Shown here in pieces: positions 1 through 12,700 of a stretch of 64,000 nt of DNA. The number at the start of each line of letters is the position of its first letter. The stretch's first letter is position 1. The notes beneath the pieces are model-generated. The model made no database searches. It had not been told where the DNA came from and saw nothing but the letters and a program-made list of their open reading frames with translations. Source of the DNA: Acridotheres tristis (taxonomy: Eukaryota > Chordata > Aves > Passeriformes > Sturnidae); NCBI GenBank assembly GCA_037013685.1, contig CM072885.1, positions 69,977,785-70,041,784 of the forward strand, read 5' to 3'. The position numbers and the translations under genes are program-made.

Positions 1-1092
1 AGCAATTGATCTTTCCTGCTTTCCAGTTAATTGCATGCAGCTTTTCTCCATGTGGTGTTTTCAGCTATATAAGCAAGCTGATATAAATATTTGGCATGAG
101 CTGTGAGATAATTTTGTTTATCTACACAGTTCTGCGAGATGATTTATTAACTCGAAGAATATGTTATCCCATTTTATGATAAACATGAGTTATATGGACA
201 TGGCATAATTTGCTGAAAGCCACCCTGCAGAGGTGACATAAAAAGAAATCCCCAGTTCTGGACACCATCAGGTAATGCTACTTTGTGACATTTTACTGCA
301 TAGGCTAAATTTTTTAGTGAAGTTAAGGTTTTATTGCCTGTATTTTTTTTAATAAAATATGAAGAATATTGCATTCACTAATTACAGTTCTATGCAGAGC
401 TGCTTTGAATGCCATTCTGATTTCACTCAAACTCATCTATGCATTTGTTTCTGTTACTTGAAGCTTCTCTGTAAGCTGAAATTGCTCAGCACTTCTTTTG
501 AAGTTGCAAAGTTCTGCTTGCTTACTCTTTCCTTAATTCTTCCACACTCTTCTGTTGTGGCTGGCTTTGAGTGAGGCCAGGAGGAAAACACTGAACTTTC
601 CTCAGAGCAGGGTCTCTCAGGATTCTGGCATCAGCTGTGGAAGCAGAGTTGAGCTGCAGCAGAGCCCCCAGATGTTCCTGCACAGCTGCCCCAGTCCCTG
701 CTCCCCTGGCACCCCCAGCAGCCCCGGGTACAGCACAAGGTGCAGGCTCAGGAGTGGCAGCTGCACTGTGTAAGCACTGTAATCTGACACGTTTACAGTG
801 TTCAAAGCAAGAATTGATTAGATTAAACATTCCTTCAGTTTGCCTTCAAATCACTCTCAGCAATAGCATTCGCTTCAAGCAACAAGAGGTGCAAGGTGCA
901 GGACAGCCAGGGCATGCCAAAAATTCAGAGGGCAGGTGGGGTAAAAACGGCAGGCTCATAATAGTGTGCCTGCAGTGATCTGTCTAGATGTAAGAATCTT
1001 TTTCTATAGCTGTACCTTACCTTAAAATCTTTTTCTGATATATTTGTCTATATATATTTTTTTAGAGAAATTGGGAGTCATGTGCATGGTTC
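1..1092. other. Intron segment, nothing recognised
   Basis: This is unique-looking sequence with a GC-richer patch at about 600-780. Open frames across the patch (for example 637-978 on the plus strand) show no domain or exon-like splice framing. I assign no function. Confidence 0.4.
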
Positions 1093-1266
1093 CTGTGCAT
1101 ATGGATAACATATGCCTATGTTGTATCTAGATATCTATAAATAGATATATCTATATATGTCATATATCTATATAGCTATATAAATAGATATATCTATGTA
1201 TCTATACCTATGTTATATATCTAGATCTACATATAGATAAATATATATCTGTGCATATGGATAACA
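1093..1266. repeat. AT-rich tetranucleotide tract inside a 156-bp segment duplication
   Basis: The tract is a degenerate microsatellite of ATAG/TATC and ATAT units, from about 1130 to 1248. It is bracketed by a perfect 18-bp direct repeat, CTGTGCATATGGATAACA, at 1093-1110 and 1249-1266, exactly 156 bp apart. The interior also repeats CCTATGTT followed by ATCTAGAT-type sequence. The pattern indicates slippage plus a local duplication. Confidence 0.85.
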
Positions 1267-4200
1267 CAGAAAATCCACATAAAATTAAATGGTCACCAAG
1301 TCCCAAACTGACTCCTGGTTCTTTCAGCTATGAGCTGCAAAGGCCACTGCTCCCAGGTGCCAGAGAAAATACAGATTTAATGGGATTGTTCTTGGTAATG
1401 AGTCCCAGAAGAGCAGTGACAGAACTGGAGAGCACTCTGGGTGCCTTTCTGTGCTTTCCAGCTGTCTACAGGGAGGTTACAAGGAGGGAGTGACCACTCT
1501 GGCTGCTTCATGCCTGGGTTTTGAAAGCCCTGGGGAGAGCAGGTCAGAGATCTCACTGGCTCTGAGCAGAGGGGAAAATGGTCAGTGAACCCTGACTTAC
1601 ATAAACTATATACTGCTAGTTATTAATGTGTTCAGAGAGCAATGTTCTCGGATTGTAACTTTAGAGAAACATGAAGAAGGGACTGGATTTCACCTTTCCC
1701 TTCACAATTACATGTTCTCTTATTTCCCATTCATGATGAATATTTATCCTGCACTCTAGAGTCTGCTGTGAACTTTAATTTTCTGTAGTACCCCACGGAT
1801 ATTTTTAAAGCTCAGTAGGAATTATGATGAGAATGGATTACTGTGCAGTACAATTTTATTAGAGAAGTTTTTCTGTCAGACCCTAAACCTGTCTGATCTA
1901 CCCAGTGGACAACATTCCCCCTGGAACCAGAACATAAGTGCCTGTTTCTCCTCCAGTATAGGAAGGTTTGAGGAGGGTGAACTCTGCCCATCTTGGTTGA
2001 TGTTGCTTCTCCTGCTTTGGGCTTCAGCTCTCATTAAATTTTATACTCCAGTTAGAAGCTGCAGCTTGAAAAGTTGCTGCACGGCAGGAAATTCATCACA
2101 GGGAGAAGCTGCTGTGCTGCTGCTTAGGGGAGTGGAAGACTGGCAGCTCCTATGATAGAGAATTGAGTTTCCTTGAGCAGCAGAGCTTGAGGATTTGCTG
2201 GAAAGTTACACCTATTGCACCCTCTGGATGTCACCAGGGCCTGCACACAACTAATAAAAGTCTTTCAGGCTGAGAGGTTTTGCTTCTGGGTATTGCTCCT
2301 GGTACCTGAACAGGGCAAGGGAAGAGCAAACACCATAAGGAGACATCCCTGTCAAAGCTGAGTGTGAGGCTGTTCTAGAAAATCAGAGCAACCAATGAAG
2401 CTTCACATTTTAATTGTCTTGTTTGCAGAACTAAATTCGGTGTTGAAGAAGGCTGCTCAGTGGCTGTGATTAAAGGTTTGAAATGTGCCTTGTATCCTCA
2501 GACGAGTAACAGAGTGAGAGCACTCTCAAAGTGCTGGGTTTGAAGTGGATGCTGGAAAAAAGGGGGCTGAGGAAACAAGTGAGCTTGTCAAAACCAAATT
2601 AAAATGCTTTTCCTCCTCCAGACTGTCCCCTGAAGAGCTATTGTGTTAGAATTTGGGTTCTAAAGCTACCATTAATTTGTGAGCTAGCAGGATTTTTATG
2701 TTGCAGTTGTCAACATACCTGTAATGCTGCATCTCTAGTGGTACTTCTGTAGAGGCATCTCTAGGCTGTATTTGACTTGTATGACAGCAGTGAATAGTTA
2801 GGTGGAAATTAAATGAGTACAAAGAAGCATATATGTGTTCTTGAACTCTTTCTAACTCTCACTGAATTTGATTTGCTAAGAAAATATCTCCAGGATGATG
2901 CAGCCCTCTACCTGAAAGATTCTTGGTATTTTTCCCATTTAAATTCATTCTTCTCTGCCAATGTAACAGCCAGGTAAGCTTGAGCACAGATAAACAGATA
3001 AATGTTCTTACAGTGCAAAACCTCCCTTTGGTTTTATTGCCCCCTTGGAACACAATTGCTATAGAAGTTTATGGAAACTGCTAAAACTGCCTCATTAAAT
3101 GTACTAATTAGAATCTGTCAAGCATATTTTGACTGGAAACAGCTCATGACACAATGAACATATTTTTTGCCTTAAAAGGATACTAAGACATGAACAACAA
3201 CAAAGCTTATTTAATACTCGTTCTATATTTTTGTTATGAAAGTCAGACAGCACAATTCTCATCGGGGACCACACTCCTGCTGTGCTCACCACACATTCCA
3301 CCTTGGAACACGAAATTCTCCAGAGCAGCAAAACTTTTAATTCCTGGCTGCAGGCTGGGGTTGTTTCAGGCCTGAGTGTTTACTACCCAGAGACCTGTGT
3401 TCGTCAGCTACACATGAACGTGGCCTTCTGCTGAGCAAATAAATGCCTGATATTTATGGTCCCACACTGCTGTAGGATGGATGAGTCACATATTTACTTG
3501 CAGGATTAGGCACCAGGGACCTGCTGCACAGCAAACAACCACGCCTGGAGGTTCTGAAGCACTTGGGGGCTGTAAAGCACTAGAATAATGATGCTGTTCC
3601 TCCTGAGTAATGTCAAAAATGTCTTTGCTATTCAAATGCAGCCTCCAATGGTATCTGGGAGAGTATCTGAGGAAGATAAAGGGAACAGGACAGGAACTGA
3701 CAGGCGAGTAGGCTGGCTGGTTGTCACAGTTCAATATTTCAAGATATCAAATTGTTTCCTAGACCTCCAGCTGGACTCACTCTCCCCACTCACCTGCTTT
3801 CCCGGTGTCAGAGAAGGTCTAAAAGTTTAAGAAGACAGGAAAAAGAGAAGGGCACAGAGGTGCCCTGTTCCCACTCCACTTTAGGTCAATCGCAGGGAGG
3901 AAATTCTTTTCTGCCAGACAAATTTCTACCCTGGAAAACATTTGGATTAAGAGAACTTGTGCTGTTGGCTCAGCCCTTTGTTCTCCAGTGCCATTTGCCT
4001 CCTGGGCTGTGCTTGCTGCTGGTCTGACTGGGCAGGGAGCAGGGCAGAGCTGTGTGCAAGGACCAAGTGGGGCTAGGAATTCCCCACAGTGCCTTCCCTG
4101 GCTCCAGCAGCCTCTTGGAAAAGCACTGACAGGTCTTGGCAGGTCCTGTCCACACCAGCCAGCCTCCTACAGCTGTCCCAGGTGCCACCAGGTGCCTCTT

Positions 4201-7200
4201 TAAGCAATTTCACAGAGCCCTGCTGGACATGGAGAATGTGCACCCCTCGTTCCCACAGAAACATGAACAGGCAGGTGTGTTGGACTTTCGTTTTTGAAAC
4301 CAAACCCTCGTCTTAGTCTCCCCCAACATCTCCTCCACAGGAGACTTTTTATGGGACTTGACACCTAAATTTGCATTCACAGGGTGTCCCACAGCCTCGG
4401 AGTAACTGTGGCCTTATAATAATGCTCACCTGATCCCATAAGGATGATGATGATGTAATCCTGAAACTTTGGGATTTCTACTTTTTTCCTGCTTCTTGCA
4501 GATGAATGTAGGTTGTTTCCTACTAATACCTTTGGTTTGCATCTCTAAGGATTTTCCTCCTTCCAAGAATGCAAATGGCAAGTGAGTCAGGAGAATACCC
4601 ACCTGTGACAGTGGCAGATTCACAATCCTGCTGGATGATCCAAAACCGTTTCTGTGGATATTGCCACAGGAAAGTTCACAAACCACCAGAACAAGGTTCT
4701 AACATCAGCTTGGGATGACCTTTGAGAAGCCAATACCCACAGTTTGTCTCATCTTAAATTGCTCCCACAGGCAAAACATTTGTTTTGCATTTTAAACAAC
4801 CAGGGGGAAAGCAACACTGTTGGGAAAAATGAAGATGTGCTGTTTTGTCAAAGACAGTTCTTTTTTCTGAATGGGAGAGGAATGACATTTGCACTCAGAA
4901 CAAGATTACTCTGTCCCAGAATTGTCAGAGAATTAAGAAGGGAGAAGGTAAAAGCTTATTTAGTAAATATTTTACAAGCAGTGGATGGGAATATTAGATG
5001 CCATTGCCCTCTGCTTTGGCAAGGTACCTTTTTCCCCCAAAGAAAGCACAAAAAGCCCAAACTCAAAATAGCCTCTGTCTTACAGGAAATATAGGAATTG
5101 CTAAGTCTGACTCTGCACATACAACTTCCCCCTTCTCAGTGCCCAGTCACAATCCTGCTTTGTGCAAAACAAATGAATCAAGTGAGTGGAAAGGCCCTGA
5201 TGAAAATAACACACAGGTTCTTACACTGGTGAGATCAAACAGAAACCTCTGCTGCAAGAGATCAATATCAGCCTTTGTGACACTACATAAACCACGGCAC
5301 ACAAAGACAAATCCTGCCCCTTCAAGTAGACACTGACATAAAGCAGAGCAGGTCAGGCAGGGAACAGGAAAAACTGTACAAATGCTTAGGGGTTATCCCT
5401 ACCATGGTTCTAATACTACCCATTCATACTTGGTCATTAACATTAGTTGGGTAAAAAAAAAAAAGGGGGGGGGCAAAGTTACATGGTATAAAATCTTTGT
5501 GTTTTGCAATTGATTCACAATTTAATTTCATTTTGGATTATGTACTGTGTAAGAATTGGAGACCTGCATCTCTATTGCTGTCCAAATCAAGGAGTTAGAC
5601 AGTTTTTGTGATCCTTAAAGTAGGTCTTGAGAGTGTTCTTACTTATGCTACAGCTCCTTAACTTGGAAAAACAGACTTAAAAGTTTGCACTAATTCAGGA
5701 CACATTGCCTCTTTGTGTTGGGAACACAAAACGAAACAAGAACAAAAAAATTTTCCGGATTCTGAGAAATTCCTGCACACCATGGACAAGTAAAACACTG
5801 TGATTTATTTCCACAATTGTCATAAATTTTCCTTCTCACCCTGCAGTGTAAGCTTGCTTTCATTGCCTAAGGTAGGAGTGACTGAGGAAGTCAAGTATTC
5901 AATCATTTCATGCCTGATGCTATGAGATTGCATCTCTGTTGACTTAATTTTCTTTGGAGCTCTTTTTTCTAAGATGCTGCTGTGCTCTGGGTTGGGGAAC
6001 ACTTCATGCTTTTAGTCTCTGCATGCTCACACTGCTAGGTGTGTGCTGCTTCAGAATGTAGTCTGTAATTACCTGAACAGGTAATTACCTACTTTTGAGA
6101 ACAGCAATGCTGCTGCTGTACTCAGACCTGTGTTTTGTACATGCTGCTCTTTGGTCTGAGGCAGCTTTCAATGCCCAGGTTCCTTCTTACCTTGCAACTT
6201 TAGTCCTCACCTTCTCAGTGTGTACTCAGGCTTAGGGGCTGAGAGGGGAGGCTCTTTTTAACCTGGGTTCCCAAAAACAGACCTTAAACTGCAGGAAGAG
6301 ACACCTTTGAAAAGGTTAGGAAAATGTCTGATAGGTGCAATTAACAGGATTTCAAAATGAAGCTCCAAAAAAAGTGAAATACTTCATTTGTATCCCTTGC
6401 AGTCCCTCGTGACCTTTTTATTAACGGATGGCGTTTTTGCAACCGGTCTATCAGTGACACTTGTTCTCCTTTCAGAAATATGTAGTGATCCTTATCATGT
6501 AGCTGCTGTTTGTGATAGCAAAAAGGCCTAGAGCAAATATCCAGCTTGCTTAACTTGGCATAACTCCACGGAAATCACTGAGGCTATGAATGCTTCTCCA
6601 GAGACAGGATCAAACTCAGAGTATTGGTGTATCTGTCTTTGGAGGAACACGGCTTCATTTTTGAATACTTCAAACGCACAATTGTGATTCAAACATTATT
6701 TTGACTTTTCTTGTCTCCCCAAGAGCTTGAAAGGCACTTGCCATTTGGTTGGAAAAGAACTCCTGACTGATTAAACTTTCAAAGATTCTTTTATTTATAA
6801 GCTGTGAAGAACCAGAAATAGCTGTGTAGGTAGAGCAGAATGGCCCTTTTATCCAGGCCTTGCATTTGATAGTTGTGATTTCATGAGCTGTGGCCAAAAC
6901 CAGGAAATGGGCAGATCAAATTTCTCATGCTATTAGTGCAGTTACAATACCTCAGGGAAGTAATTATTGCCTCGGAGTTCGTTATAACACAGAGAAAGCA
7001 AACAACTGAAAATCTCTGTGTACTGCATCTTCTTCTGGCTCTCAGCAAGGGACCTTTCCCTGCCTGAAGGTGCTGGCAGGGATGTGTTCCCAAGGACCCG
7101 AGGTGCCAGGGACAGCAGTGCCACACAAAACCCAAAATGCAGAGCCAGGGCCACAGCTTGACACTGTGAAGCAGCAGCAGAGTGGTGGCCTGCTCACCAC

Positions 7201-9304
7201 CCACCTTTCAGGAAGCTTTTCAAGGACTCAGTGAGGCTGGAAAAGAATGGCTTGCTGCTGGGCTGATGATGGAGCTGGGGCTGGAGCTGGGACACAGGGA
7301 CAGCTCTGCTGGGCATGGTCTCAGTATTAGTCCCATGGCTCTGTAGGGCTGCTCCTAATACATATATATATTTTTTTATATGATATATTTGCCTAAACAC
7401 CCTGACTGCATGGGGCAAACTGGAGAGAATGTGTGACTCTATGCTCAAATCAGCAGCACAAATGCCAGTTAGATCCAGTTAGGATGTGATGCAGGCAGCC
7501 ACAAGCTGCAAAGACTCTCCAGTATCCTGGCTTATCTCCAGATGCATTTGGATGGGAAAAGGCTTTTGACCAACAGCCATGTGGGACAGATCTGAAGCAA
7601 GGATGAAAAGTAGCATAATCTCCTTGCTGCTTTCCCACATACCATTTGTTAGCTCCTAGCATGGGATTTTCAGTTCCCTTTTAGCTAAAAGCTACTCATT
7701 CCCACTAGAAATGCTGAGGCCAGGGAGTTAGAAATGCATTTAGTAGCTTCTCTTTATGAGCATCTTCTTGATTTCACAGCCAGCAGCAAAATACTACAAA
7801 GATGAATTTCCCTCTGTTTTATGCAGACAAAATACATAAGCAACTCCCAAGGGCATAATGAGATAGACAGTGGAAATGGATTTTTATGAAAAAATTATTT
7901 TCTGTATTTTCAGGTTTTATGAAGCTGCTTTATCTTTAGGTTCCTTTAGTTCTACAATACTGTATCCCAAGTTTGATAATGTATTTTTTTCCCCTCCATA
8001 CTGGTTCTCCCCTAAAAGTACTTTTCTTCTTTTTTTTTTTTTTTTTTAGTGCAGTACTTTCTTACCTACAATCCTACAAGCACGAAGATATGTTTCACTT
8101 TTATTCTGCTTTGTTACCAAACATTTATTATACAAAATGAGGATGGAATCTGGCTTACAATGTTTGCTAGAGTTCAGCAAACTTCCCTCACAATTTTTAA
8201 TTCCTTTCAGCCAAGTCAGTTCATTGTTCTGCTCTATTTTATGTCAGATTATGAAATCATTTGTACGAAGAATATTTTCCATATAGAGGAATTCCTCCCA
8301 GTGTGGAAGTGAGCACTCAGACAGTTAAAGTTAAGTTCAAACACACCCTATTCTCTCTGTGATATGTGTCCTAAATGGTTTCCCCATGATCATTGCTCTT
8401 GGAGATGCCTCTAAAGTGCAGAGGTTTTGCCATCACTAGTGTGTAGTAAAATACAAATGAAAAACTCTTTTTATTTGTGTTACTACAGCCTTCACTATGA
8501 GCCATAATTGGGATATGAAATGGAGAAATATTTACAAATAGCAACAGCACAATCTAAAGATGGAAAGAGTGGCCTCTGGGGTGAATCACGTTTCATCTTT
8601 GCCTCCAAACAGTGTGGGAGGGGACCACGGTGTCTCTGTCTGTGGCTCCATTTCCTCATTTGCAAGATGCAAGATGTTACAAGACCTTTATTACACTGGG
8701 GTAAAGCATTTGCAAAGCTTTGGGCCTTGGGAGCTGCATGAATCCATATGGTCCTCGAACAGCTCCTGGAAATGTGTCAAGGAGCAGAAAATTGGATTAA
8801 TGAGGTTTCCCAGATCATCAAGTGGGAGTGGGTTCTTCTGCCCCAGCTGAATGTCATGGCAGGGGTGACACATCTTGAAACTTCTAAAATGGGAAAGGGA
8901 AAGGCTGACTGCCTGTCTTCTGTGATATTTATTATTATACAATTACTCTTCCTTTCAGCCAGTGGCTCATTCGTCTTCCACAGCTTCATTTTTTTTAGGA
9001 AAACCTTCCAAACTCAGAGAAGATGGACTTTATGGACTTTGTGCCTTTTTTTTTTTTTTTATAGCCATGACAGACTCTGATCCATAGAATCGGTTTTCCC
9101 CCTATCTTTTAATGCCATATATTATTACAAACCTTTCATGTAAGAAAAATAATGCACTTGGAAGTTGTGCAGAACCTTTACAAGAATGAAATCTAGTTCG
9201 GAAAGAAATGAGAAATGCTGCTTTTACTACAAATACAGTGGAATAAGGGTGAGTTTCTGAGCCAGTCCAATGCTCTGTTTTAGCTGAGAATTGATTTGTG
9301 TGTT
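1267..9304. other. Intron segment, mostly unique sequence
   Basis: No exon or recognisable transposon was found. Small items present are an A12-G9 homopolymer junction at 5453-5473, paired palindromic GTAATTAC sites at 6065-6088, an AT-rich patch near 7360-7390, and T tracts near 8030-8048 and 9046-9061. The open frames are short and random-looking. Confidence 0.4.
5453..5473. repeat. A12-G9 homopolymer junction
   Basis: Twelve A residues (5453-5464) are followed directly by nine G residues (5465-5473). This is a simple low-complexity site and a likely length polymorphism. Confidence 0.9.
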
Positions 9305-9790
9305 GGGATGTGCCCAAGGAAGGGTGACAGGAGCTGGTGAAGGGTCTGCAGCACAAATCTTAGGAGGAGCAGCTGAAGGAGCTGGAGTTGTTTAACCTGG
9401 AGAAAGGGAGGCTCAGGGGGGACCTCATTGCTCTCTGGAAGGAGGGTGCAGCCAGGTGGGGGTCAGGCTCAGACAGGAAAAAGAGGAAACAGCTTCAAGT
9501 TGCACCACGGAACTTTAGGTTGGATATGAGAAATAATGATTTCACAGGAAGGGCTGCTTTGCACCATGGAACTTTAAACTGGATATGAGAAAAAATGCTT
9601 TCACAGGAAGGGTTGCTGATCAGTGCCACAGGGCACTGGCTGAGTCACCATCCCTGGATTTATTTAAAAGATGTGTGGGTGTGGCACTCGGGGACCTGGT
9701 TTAGTGGTGGGCTTGGCTGTGTTGGATTAGTGGTTGGATTTAATGATCTAAAAGGTCTTTCCTGATGGTTTTTGTCTATTTCTGTACCAG
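9305..9790 (+). mobile_element. CR1 LINE, 5'-truncated 3' end
   Basis: The segment follows the 3' end of avian CR1 retrotransposons in order. It has the motif around GAGGAGCAGCTGAAGGAGCT, then TTTAACCTGGAGAAAGGGAG, GCTCAGGGGGGACCTCATTG, and the region ending in GATCTAAAAGGTCTTTCCTG. It encodes only remnants of the reverse-transcriptase C-terminus and the 3' UTR. It lies antisense to RERG. It contains an internal 59-bp tandem duplication (9501-9618). Many substitutions from the familiar consensus suggest an old copy. Confidence 0.88.
9501..9618 (+). repeat. 59-bp tandem duplication inside the CR1 copy
   Basis: Two adjacent 59-bp units (9501-9559 and 9560-9618) both start TGCACCA and run to the CACAGGAAGGG segment near their ends. 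They differ at about eight positions. Both match the same part of the CR1 3' region, so the duplication happened after or during insertion. Confidence 0.85.
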
Positions 9791-12700
9791 CACAGAGGAA
9801 ACCTGCAGGCCTGTTGGTTTTCAGTTGCTCTTCTTTCACTGACAATTTTGACTAGCTTGCAGAATAGTCTAAACTTTTTCCTAGCAGGATCACATTCCTT
9901 TTCCATTATCAAGTGAAATATTTTCATTTTCCATTACTAACCGGCAAAAAATAATAAGAAAAAACACAGCAAAAATATTAAAAATATGAATAGTCCTGTA
10001 TTTTGCTGACATTCTTCCCAAGACCAAATTATTATTTTCTTAAACACTTTCTACTAATAATACCCTCTAAGATCTCTTGAAATCGTCCCAGTTTCAACAG
10101 GATTAGCTACTGCTTTTGGCAATACTATTTCCTATTTCTTTCACACAAGCACTCACATAAAGCATATCAGCCTGTCCTAAAATCTCACCGATTTATCCTT
10201 TCGTGTTCAGCCAATTTAGGATAAAATTGCAGTTAAGAATCTTGTCTTCCCCTGATGTGTGATCATTGTGCATTTTATTGCTGCTAATAAACACTGAAGA
10301 TTGCATTAACTGCCATTACAAATGAATTGTTTTATTTTTGAGAGCCCTGTGTGGTCTTTGTTCTGTGCACAGCCACAAAGTGCAGCTTCTCTCTTCAACA
10401 TCTCCACCACTGATGGAGACAAAAGGTTTCTGAAGTGACCCCCAGTGACCTGTAACCACTGAACCAATGCTTTATTGCTGTGTATGGTAAATGTGCATGT
10501 TCACACTTGGTCTCCCAAAAAGTTAATTTAATTATTTACTTGGCACAGTAATGTGAAGAGGGACTTAAGTGAACAGGCAGCAAAATATAGCTGAGGCTGT
10601 TTAAAGAAAAAAACCAGCACAAATTCATATTACAGGCCCAGTTTAATTACTGATAAGGCTATACTTATGCATGATGAGAAATAGCTTATTAAAACAGCTA
10701 AATGTAATTATCTCATCTCTACCCTAGACAGGTCTGACTGTCCCTGTACAAAAGCCAGCATGTCAGCTCATCTCTGCTATCTGTAATCATAACTTTATCC
10801 AATCTGCCCAGCAAGCCTTTTAGTGTGTACAAACTAAAGTCTAAGTCTGCCTACTTCTTTCAGTTTATCAGTAGAAATTACTGATTCCATAAAATTCTGT
10901 TGCAGTTTCCTTGCCTGAGCACTCAGATGCTGTCTGGGCTCAATCAGCCCCAAATGCAGAGCTGTTTGTTTTTATCAGCAGTTTTACACAGCCCAGTTTG
11001 GGTGCCTCTGCAAGAGCACATGCCCTGCTCGGGGCATTCCCTGGGGAATTGCCCAGGGCAGTGTTTTAGGGTGGGTCACACCCCATCGTGCAGCCCCAAC
11101 CCCTCCCAGAGCCAAGCAGCTCCTCCAGAGCACCCAGACCCCGGATCCCCTGCAGACCCCAGGGCTGCTTTTCTTTCTGGCAGCTTTTCACACAGAGGTG
11201 AAAAGGTGCTGGGTTCCTGGGATATATTTTTCTCCTATCTTCCATTTATATATATAACTATGTACAAACAATGAGATGGGTCTGCTGGAGCAGCTGCCTC
11301 AAAGCCTTTATTCCATCACAGTTATCAACCTCATTTTACAGGACCAAGCAAGGGAGATGGAGCAGCTTCAGCTGCTGGCACAGCACACCAAGTTCTCTTT
11401 GTCACAAAGTCTTTTAACAGCTTTCTAGCCAATAGCACAATATTAAAAGCTGACAAGTGTTTGCTCCAGCCAATTACTATACTTACATGTACCTCTTGAT
11501 TTGAACAATGCTTGCCTGTAATAGCTTAAATCAATGGATAAAGCTTCATTATTAAGCTTACATATTTCTACTCTCTTGCTTAACCTATTTTCCTAAGCCT
11601 ATCTCTGCACAGCTCACAGCCCTATTGTTTCTTGTCCTTGCCTCTTCAGCATTCTTGCATTTCTCCATCCTGAGATGCTTTCACACAGCTTTCCGAGAGT
11701 TTTATACCTTTTCTATCTCCCACAGTTGCCCCTCTGGTGTAGGCTGTGACAGCCTGAGAGGGGTGTTTCTCCAGCCCAGGAATGTGGGTGGTCTCTCCAT
11801 GCCATGGGAGAGGGATGGGAATGTGCTGAGGACTCCTGGAGAGTGCAGGCACAGTGATGGGGACCTGCTTTGCCCTTCAGCCCTCTGCTACAGGAGCAGC
11901 CCAGAGGAAACTGCTCCTTGAATCCCACTTGGAGGGGAGGGGAGGAATTCAGCTCACTTGTTTTATTCCATCCCATGCAGACAGATAAAGGGCCAGATCT
12001 GGGAGCAAAGCATGCAGGTTAAGTTATACACTTAATCTCCATATACTCTGAACAGATTTTGGGGTTTTTTGAGCTTTACCTATACAAACATAATGTGAAT
12101 TCTCATCTGGTTGACTCAGTCTCTTTTTCCGTTTGTGCTAAGTAAATGCTTCATTTTATTTGTCCACAATTCAACAGCTTTGTAGCTTCAGAACCAAACA
12201 CATGAAATTTGAGCTTTTTATTGGCTTTTCCCCTTACTTATCCCCAAATTGGCTATTTATTTTACACCTCCTAAGGTGCTGTCTTCATCACCTCTACCTC
12301 CTTAGCTGAAAGGCAACAGATATTACAGTGCAAGTTGTTACACATTCCTTTCAGGGATATTTAGAGAGATGCTTCATCTATGAAGACTGTAACCAGATCT
12401 CAGTCTGTCTGAAAGGCTGCTTATGTTTGGATCCAATTGTTCTGGTTTATATCCATCCCTAGGAATGTTTAGTTATCCCTTTAATTGTAAATGATGTTAT
12501 TCATATGTGTATTTGCTGTATTTTCTTCTGCTATAAGTGACATTTCAAGTTCTGCTTTCGAGGAATTAGGGTAGAAATCCTCAAAGCACTTAAATCACTT
12601 GAGTATACTGGAACATTCCAGCTATTGCAAGTTGTGGATGTTAGCCTTTGCCATGGTGCTGACAATGTCACCTAGAAAAGCCTTGTGGCCAATACTAAAC

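Noticed and set aside
2230..2330. Possible second LTR (AATAAA followed by a T-rich, TG-rich tail)
   Set aside because: No TATA box at the right distance, no TG...CA ends and no terminal repeats could be identified.
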